This document shows, in pieces, positions 59,265 through 64,000 of a DNA stretch of 64,000 nt. This DNA comes from Collimonas fungivorans. GTDB taxonomy: Bacteria; Pseudomonadota; Gammaproteobacteria; Burkholderiales; Burkholderiaceae_D. The stretch is taken from assembly GCF_001584145.1 (NCBI RefSeq), contig NZ_CP013232.1:744001-808000 (forward strand), read 5' to 3'. The notes beneath the pieces are model-generated. The model saw only the letters and a list, made by a program, of their open reading frames with translations, had not been told where the DNA came from and ran no database searches. The position numbers and the translations under genes are program-made. Each line of letters begins with the position of its first letter. Positions within the stretch are counted from its first letter, which is position 1.

Positions 59265-59888
59265 CTATTCAAAACCGCGGATGCCGCTGCCGTTAAAGCT
59301 GGGCAGTTTCCAGTGGAAGCGCAGGGCCAGCAGGCGCACCAGGAAACCTGCGCCGATCGCGATCAGGGGCGCTGCCGACGGATCGACATCCCACCGTAAC
59401 AATCCGACATACAAGGCGCCGGTAAACAATGCGATGGTCGCATACAGCTCGCGCTGCAGCACCAGCGGAATCTCGTTGCACAGCACGTCGCGCAGCAGGC
59501 CGCCGAAGACGCCGGTGATCATGCCGGCCAAGATCACGATGCCGGGCGCCATGCCGGCGGCGCGGGCGACGTCGCAGCCGATCACGCTGAACGCCACCAG
59601 GCCGAGGCCGTCGACCACCAGGAACACGCTACGCAAATGGTGCAGGAAACGCGCCACCAGGGCGGTGACTACGGCGGCGCCGATGGTGAACAGCAGGTAC
59701 TCGGGATGGGCGATCCAGCCCAGCGGATAATTGCCCAGCAAGATGTCACGCATGCTGCCGCCGCCCAGCGCGGTGATGGTGCCGACCACGCAGATGCCGA
59801 ACAGGTCCATGTCGCGCCGCATGCCCATGATGGCGCCGGACATGGCTTCCGCCACGATCGCTATCAGATAGATGGTGTGTAGCAGCAT
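59265..59888 (-). CDS. TRIC-family (UPF0126) membrane protein
   Basis: A 207-residue protein with seven hydrophobic segments in two homologous halves: GITALGGG-type block (VVGTITALGGGSMRDILLG) and its repeat (GVFGGLLRDVLCNEIP). This glycine-rich RDxL pair is the signature of the trimeric intracellular cation channel family; bacterial members conduct K+ or transport small solutes, exact role unsettled. Confidence 0.9.
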   Translation of the reverse strand: MLLHTIYLIAIVAEAMSGAIMGMRRDMDLFGICVVGTITALGGGSMRDILLGNYPLGWIAHPEYLLFTIGAAVVTALVARFLHHLRSVFLVVDGLGLVAFSVIGCDVARAAGMAPGIVILAGMITGVFGGLLRDVLCNEIPLVLQRELYATIALFTGALYVGLLRWDVDPSAAPLIAIGAGFLVRLLALRFHWKLPSFNGSGIRGFE

Positions 59889-60096
59889 AGGGCTGGCCTC
59901 CGGAAAAAAACAATTTCAGAATCGGCCCGCGCGCCTGCGCCAGCCGAGGACGGAATACACCTTGTTGCATGCATCCAGCGCATATGGATATGTAAAACCA
60001 TCAGTTTGTATTGCCGCCTGTCTACTATATTCTCGTCTCCCATTAAAGAGCGCAACAGTTCTTTACAAAAGAATACATGGGAAGGAATGGCACTAC

Positions 60097-62820
60097 ATGC
60101 ACAGATTCAAAAACCTGCAGGCGCAAACCGCGCTGTCTCTGCTGATCGCTTATGCAATACCGAGTTTTTGTCAAACAGCTTATGCCCAGGCCGCGGATGA
60201 GAGCGCGGCAGCTAGTGACACCAAAGCAGTGCTGGTAACAGGCTCCCGCATTCCGCGCGCCAGCAAGGAAGGACCGACCAGCGTCACGGTGATTACCGGC
60301 GAAGATATCGAGAAGCAAGGCTACCGCAATGTGTTCGATGCCCTCAGTTCGCAGACCCAGAATACCGGCATGACCCAGGGCGCCGACTTCGGCAATACCT
60401 TCACGCCGGCAGCGAACACCATCAGCCTGCGCGGGCTGGGGCCGAACCATACGCTGATCCTGCTCAACGGCAGGCGCATCGCCGACTATCCGGTGGCTTA
60501 TGACGGGTCGGTCAACTTCGTCAACCTGGCCAACATCCCGTCGGCGCTGGTGGACCGCATCGAGATATTGAACAGCGGCGCCTCCGCCATCTACGGCTCG
60601 GATGCGATTGCCGGCGTGGTCAATATCATCACCAAAAAACAGGTCAGCGGCATCGATTTCAACATCAAGGCCGGCGGCACCCAGCATGGCGGCGGTTCCA
60701 ACCAGCGGATCCAGCTCACCGGCGGCGGCAGCAGCGGCAACCTGAGCGGAGTGTTCGGGGTAGAACTGAGCCGCACCCAGCCGGTCTGGAGCCGCCAGCG
60801 CGATTTCATGTCGTCGACCTCGTCCGACGGCACTGCGCCGACGCGCATATTGTCGCGCCAGAACGTCGACAGCGGCAAGTACGTCGATCCGGGTGCGACC
60901 TGCAGCCAGCTCGGCAACCTGTTCTACGACAGCGTAGTCAGGGTGCAGTCGAAATCCGGCGCGTATTGCGGCAGCGGCAAGGCGCAGCCCGCGTTCTGGA
61001 CCACCATGACCCAGAACGAAAGCGAAAACCTGTTCGGCAGCCTGAGTTACCAGCTAAGCGCCAAGACCGAAGTGTTCAGCGACCTGATGCTGGGTTTTAA
61101 CGCCACGCAAAACAATACGCGCGGCCCCAGCTGGACTTCGGAAGCAGTCGGCAACAGTTATTTTTTCAACCAGAACAGCGGCGCCAACGAAAGCTGGTCG
61201 CGCCGCATTTCACCGGAAGAAATCGGCGCGGCGACACGCTATAATCGCAAATGGAACGACGTCGCGGCCAACCTGACGGTGGGCATACGCGGCGATATCC
61301 CGTCGACCAGCAGCTGGAATTATGAAGCGGCTTACAACATTTCCGCTTACACCAGCCGCAAAACCACGCCTTTGCTGCTCAACAGCGTCGACAGCTTTTT
61401 CCTCGGCCCGCGCCTTGGCTACGACGCCGACGGCGTCGCCATCTATGCGCCCGATCCCAGCCGGCTGTCCCGGCCCTTGACCCCGGACCAGTTCAATTCG
61501 ATCACCGGCGAAGCCATCAGCCGCGACAAATCCTGGACTCAGACCCTGAGCCTGAGCGCCAACGGCGAGCTGTTCAACCTGCCGGCCGGACCGGTGCGGC
61601 TGGCGGCGGTGACCGAATTCGGCAGCCAGGGTTTCAGCAACACGCCCGATCCGCAGATCAACCAGGGCGTGTTCTACAACCAGGCAGCCGCCAACGGCGC
61701 CAGCGGCTCACGCCAGCGCTATGCCTTGGGAACGGAACTGAATATCCCTATCCTCAAGCAGCTGGTTGCCACCGTCGCCGGACGCTACGACGAATACAGC
61801 TTCGCCGGCCGCAACGACGGCAAATTCACCTATAACACCGGGCTCGAATTCCGTCCTGCCAAGACCCTGCTGTTCCGCGGTAACTATGCGACCAGTTTCC
61901 GCGCACCCGACATGAACTACATCTACTCGTCGACCACCCGCGGTTATTATTCGTCGACTACCGACTATTACCGCTGCCAGCAGGCAGGTCAGCCTTTGGC
62001 CGGCTGCGACTACAACAATTATTCGCCGGGCGCGAACTACATCCAGACCGGCAGCAAGGACCTGAAATCCGAGAACGGCAAATCGTGGAGTTATGGCGCA
62101 GTATGGTCGCCAAGCTCGAACTTCGACATATCGGCCGATTTCTGGCGCATCCAGATCGACAACCTGGTGACCAATCTGGATCCGGACACCATCCTGCACA
62201 ACGAAGCCAACTGCCGCAACGGCGAGCTGGACCCCAATTCGCCGACCTGCGTCGACGCGCTGCGGCGGGTGCAGCGCAATCCGGCCAATGCGATCTTCAA
62301 TCCGAACGCGATCCAGAACATCCTGGTCAATCCGATCAATGCGGCGCAGGAGCGCACCAGCGGCCTGGATATCAGCGGCAAATGGCGCATCAAGGCGGGC
62401 GGCGCCGGCGATTTCCTGCTGAAGGCCAACTACACCAAGGTGCTCAGCCACCACTACAAGCAGTTTTCCAACGATCCTGACACGGATGAGCTGAATTCGC
62501 TGACCAATGCCGACTGGGGCTCCAAGGTCAATGCCAGCGTCACCTGGCTGCGCGACAAATGGACCAGCACCGTGCAGGTCACGCGCTACGGCAGCTTGCC
62601 CAACGCCGACCAGACCGCGCGCGTTTCGCCGTTCGCACTGGTCAACCTGAGCGCCAGTTACCAGATCAGCCCGCAGGCGTCGATCACGCTGATCGTCAAC
62701 AATGTGTTCAATTCGGTGAAGCAAGACAACAGCGCCGGTTGGCCGTATTATCCTGTAGGTAATTACAACCCCTATGGCCGCCAGGGCTGGGTGGAATTCA
62801 ATTACCACTTTGGTTCGTAG
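60097..62820 (+). CDS. TonB-dependent outer-membrane receptor
   Basis: A 907-residue receptor with a signal peptide (about 31 residues to AYAQA), no FecA-like signalling extension, a plug domain at about 45-170 (VLVTGSRIPRASKEGPTSVT; VDRIEILNSGASAIYGSDAI; GVVNIITKK), and a 22-strand barrel ending YGRQGWVEFNYHFGS. The plug and Gly/Asn-rich barrel place it in the oligosaccharide/peptide-type receptor group (similar to SusC-less proteobacterial receptors) rather than clear siderophore receptors; the substrate is undecided. GAAGGA precedes the start. The upstream 208 bases hold its promoter and that of the divergent TRIC gene. Confidence 0.92.
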   Translation: MHRFKNLQAQTALSLLIAYAIPSFCQTAYAQAADESAAASDTKAVLVTGSRIPRASKEGPTSVTVITGEDIEKQGYRNVFDALSSQTQNTGMTQGADFGNTFTPAANTISLRGLGPNHTLILLNGRRIADYPVAYDGSVNFVNLANIPSALVDRIEILNSGASAIYGSDAIAGVVNIITKKQVSGIDFNIKAGGTQHGGGSNQRIQLTGGGSSGNLSGVFGVELSRTQPVWSRQRDFMSSTSSDGTAPTRILSRQNVDSGKYVDPGATCSQLGNLFYDSVVRVQSKSGAYCGSGKAQPAFWTTMTQNESENLFGSLSYQLSAKTEVFSDLMLGFNATQNNTRGPSWTSEAVGNSYFFNQNSGANESWSRRISPEEIGAATRYNRKWNDVAANLTVGIRGDIPSTSSWNYEAAYNISAYTSRKTTPLLLNSVDSFFLGPRLGYDADGVAIYAPDPSRLSRPLTPDQFNSITGEAISRDKSWTQTLSLSANGELFNLPAGPVRLAAVTEFGSQGFSNTPDPQINQGVFYNQAAANGASGSRQRYALGTELNIPILKQLVATVAGRYDEYSFAGRNDGKFTYNTGLEFRPAKTLLFRGNYATSFRAPDMNYIYSSTTRGYYSSTTDYYRCQQAGQPLAGCDYNNYSPGANYIQTGSKDLKSENGKSWSYGAVWSPSSNFDISADFWRIQIDNLVTNLDPDTILHNEANCRNGELDPNSPTCVDALRRVQRNPANAIFNPNAIQNILVNPINAAQERTSGLDISGKWRIKAGGAGDFLLKANYTKVLSHHYKQFSNDPDTDELNSLTNADWGSKVNASVTWLRDKWTSTVQVTRYGSLPNADQTARVSPFALVNLSASYQISPQASITLIVNNVFNSVKQDNSAGWPYYPVGNYNPYGRQGWVEFNYHFGS

Positions 62821-62836
62821 CAGATATCTGATGGCT

Positions 62837-62871
62837 GCAACCGGCTAAGGGTCTGTCCCTAAACCGGTTGC
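62837..62871 (+). terminator. Hairpin after the TonB-dependent receptor gene
   Basis: gcaaccgg pairs with ccggttgc, with an inner aggg/ccct pairing, followed by ggtttt. A moderate terminator or attenuator before the next gene. Confidence 0.55.
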
Positions 62872-62902
62872 GGTTTTAACTGTTTGTTTATATGAGTACA
62901 AG

Positions 62903-64000
62903 ATGAAGACTCTACCCGCTACCGCCGCCATGTTGGCGGCCCTGCTGTGCGCTGCCGCGCCGGGCGTCGCGCTGAGCGCGGCCCAGTCCAGGCCGGGAAC
63001 GGCAGCGACGGCCGCCGCGGTGGACGGCATCAACTGGTACGACGGCGACGTCGATGCTGCTTTCGCCTTTGCCAAGGCGCATAACAAGCCGCTGTTCCTG
63101 TACTGGGGCGCGACCTGGTGCCCGCCCTGCAACCAGGTCAAGGCGACGATTTTCAACCGCCAAGGATTCATCGAGCGCTCGCGGTTTTTTGTGCCGGTGC
63201 ATATCGACGGCGACAGCGCCGGCGCCCAGAAACTCGGCGAGCGCTTCAAGGTGCGCGGTTATCCGACCATGATCCTGTTCAAGCCCGACGGCACGGAAAT
63301 CACCCGGCTGCCTGGCGAAGTCGACGCCGACCGTTATCTGCAGACGCTGACGCTCGGCATCAGCGCCAACCGGCCGGTCAAACAAACCTTGCAGGCCGCG
63401 CTCGGCGGCGGCAAGCTGAGCGCAGACGAGTGGCGTTTGCTGGCTTATTACTCCTGGGATACCGATGAACAGCAGCTGGTCAGCGGCAAGGAACTGGTGC
63501 CTGCCTTGAACAAGCTGGCGGCAGCCTGCCCGCCGGGCGACAGCGCCAATCGCCTGGCCCTGAGCGCGCTGGTGGCGGCCGCGACCAAGGGAGGCGATGC
63601 AGCAGCCGGCGTCGACAAAACGGCGGCCGCGGCGCAGCTGACCAAGGCGGTGAGCGATGCCCATACCGCGCGCGAGAATATGGATATCCTGACCAACTAC
63701 CCGGCTGAGCTGGTGCAGCTGGCGACCGTGCCGAAATCGCCGTCCCGCACCAAGCTGATCGCAGCCTGGAACAGCGCCGTGCAGCGTTTGTCCGGCGACA
63801 GCACCTTGTCCAAGACCGATCGCCTGGGAGCGCTGGCGGCGCAAGTGTCGTTGGCCCGCATCGATACGCCGGACGGCGCGCTGGCGTCGGCCTTGCTGAA
63901 AGATGTGCGGCAGCGGGTGGCGCAAGCCGATACTGCCACTACCGATGCCTATGAGCGGCAATCGGTGATCAATGCCGGCGCCCATGCTTTGAGCGACGCT
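62903..64000 (+). CDS. Periplasmic thioredoxin-fold protein, 3' end beyond window
   Basis: 366 codons are visible. A signal peptide (MLAALLCAAAPGVALSA) precedes a thioredoxin domain with the CPPC site Cys73-Pro-Pro-Cys76 (LYWGATWCPPCNQVK) and the cis-Pro VRGYPTMILF. A long helical, Ala-rich region (about residues 175-366 and on) follows and is not recognised. Disulfide exchange in the periplasm is likely. It lies 82 bases after the TonB-dependent receptor gene behind a hairpin, and may be cotranscribed with it by read-through. Confidence 0.85.
   Translation, partial: MKTLPATAAMLAALLCAAAPGVALSAAQSRPGTAATAAAVDGINWYDGDVDAAFAFAKAHNKPLFLYWGATWCPPCNQVKATIFNRQGFIERSRFFVPVHIDGDSAGAQKLGERFKVRGYPTMILFKPDGTEITRLPGEVDADRYLQTLTLGISANRPVKQTLQAALGGGKLSADEWRLLAYYSWDTDEQQLVSGKELVPALNKLAAACPPGDSANRLALSALVAAATKGGDAAAGVDKTAAAAQLTKAVSDAHTARENMDILTNYPAELVQLATVPKSPSRTKLIAAWNSAVQRLSGDSTLSKTDRLGALAAQVSLARIDTPDGALASALLKDVRQRVAQADTATTDAYERQSVINAGAHALSDA

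Overview
The window looks like chromosome of a betaproteobacterium of the order Burkholderiales, most plausibly Oxalobacteraceae and close to Collimonas. This rests on G+C-rich coding sequence, conserved gene blocks (lysA-lptM // cyaY; PBP1A // pilMNOPQ-aroK/aroB-dgt; hpf-rpoN-lptBAC-kdsC-kdsD // CPA2 antiporter; uvrA // MFS-ssb), Burkholderiales-type porin, DUF2827 and BktB proteins, and a predicted fungal-wall beta-1,3-glucanase. The genus is an inference; no rRNA or tRNA gene was seen.

Region 1 (1-7.3 kb): 5' part of lysA, the small lipoprotein lptM, cyaY, then a co-directional block of a MORN-repeat secreted protein, a second secreted protein and three tandem DUF2827 paralogues, closed by a strong terminator. 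Region 2 (7.3-19 kb): PBP1A, divergent from the type IV pilus assembly operon pilMNOPQ, followed by an in-frame shikimate kinase/3-dehydroquinate synthase fusion, a dGTPase-like gene and a DUF4197 protein. Region 3 (19-30 kb): the envelope block hpf, rpoN, lptB, lptA, lptC, kdsC, kdsD, a divergent CPA2 antiporter, a PepSY protein, and an oxidative pair (FAD monooxygenase, PhyH dioxygenase). Region 4 (30-35 kb): uvrA, an MFS exporter and ssb.

Region 5 (35.2-41.7 kb) is the accessory part. It holds an internally deleted IS21-family element, an AT-rich gene for a YopT/AvrPphB-like (peptidase C58) cysteine protease with a complete Cys-His-Asp triad, a large beta-propeller sensor kinase without a partner regulator, a decayed IS66 transposase and an unrecognised, probably decayed ORF. 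The protease, a likely type III effector, is the most interesting single gene of the window.

Region 6 (41.7-51 kb): a GH128-like glucanase lipoprotein, small membrane and secreted proteins, a CcdA/thioredoxin/alpha-beta hydrolase operon, a divergent OmpR-type two-component system, ohr, and a 46-residue proline-rich small ORF. Similar GATACA/TGTATC elements lie in front of both the redox operon/two-component system and ohr, suggesting one thiol/peroxide-stress regulon. Region 7 (51-64 kb): a porin, a 4-hydroxybenzoate uptake and hydroxylation cluster (pcaK-like, pobA, pobR), the thiolase bktB, a DUF882 peptidase-like protein, a GST, a TRIC-family protein, a TonB-dependent receptor and the start of a thioredoxin-like protein cut by the window end.
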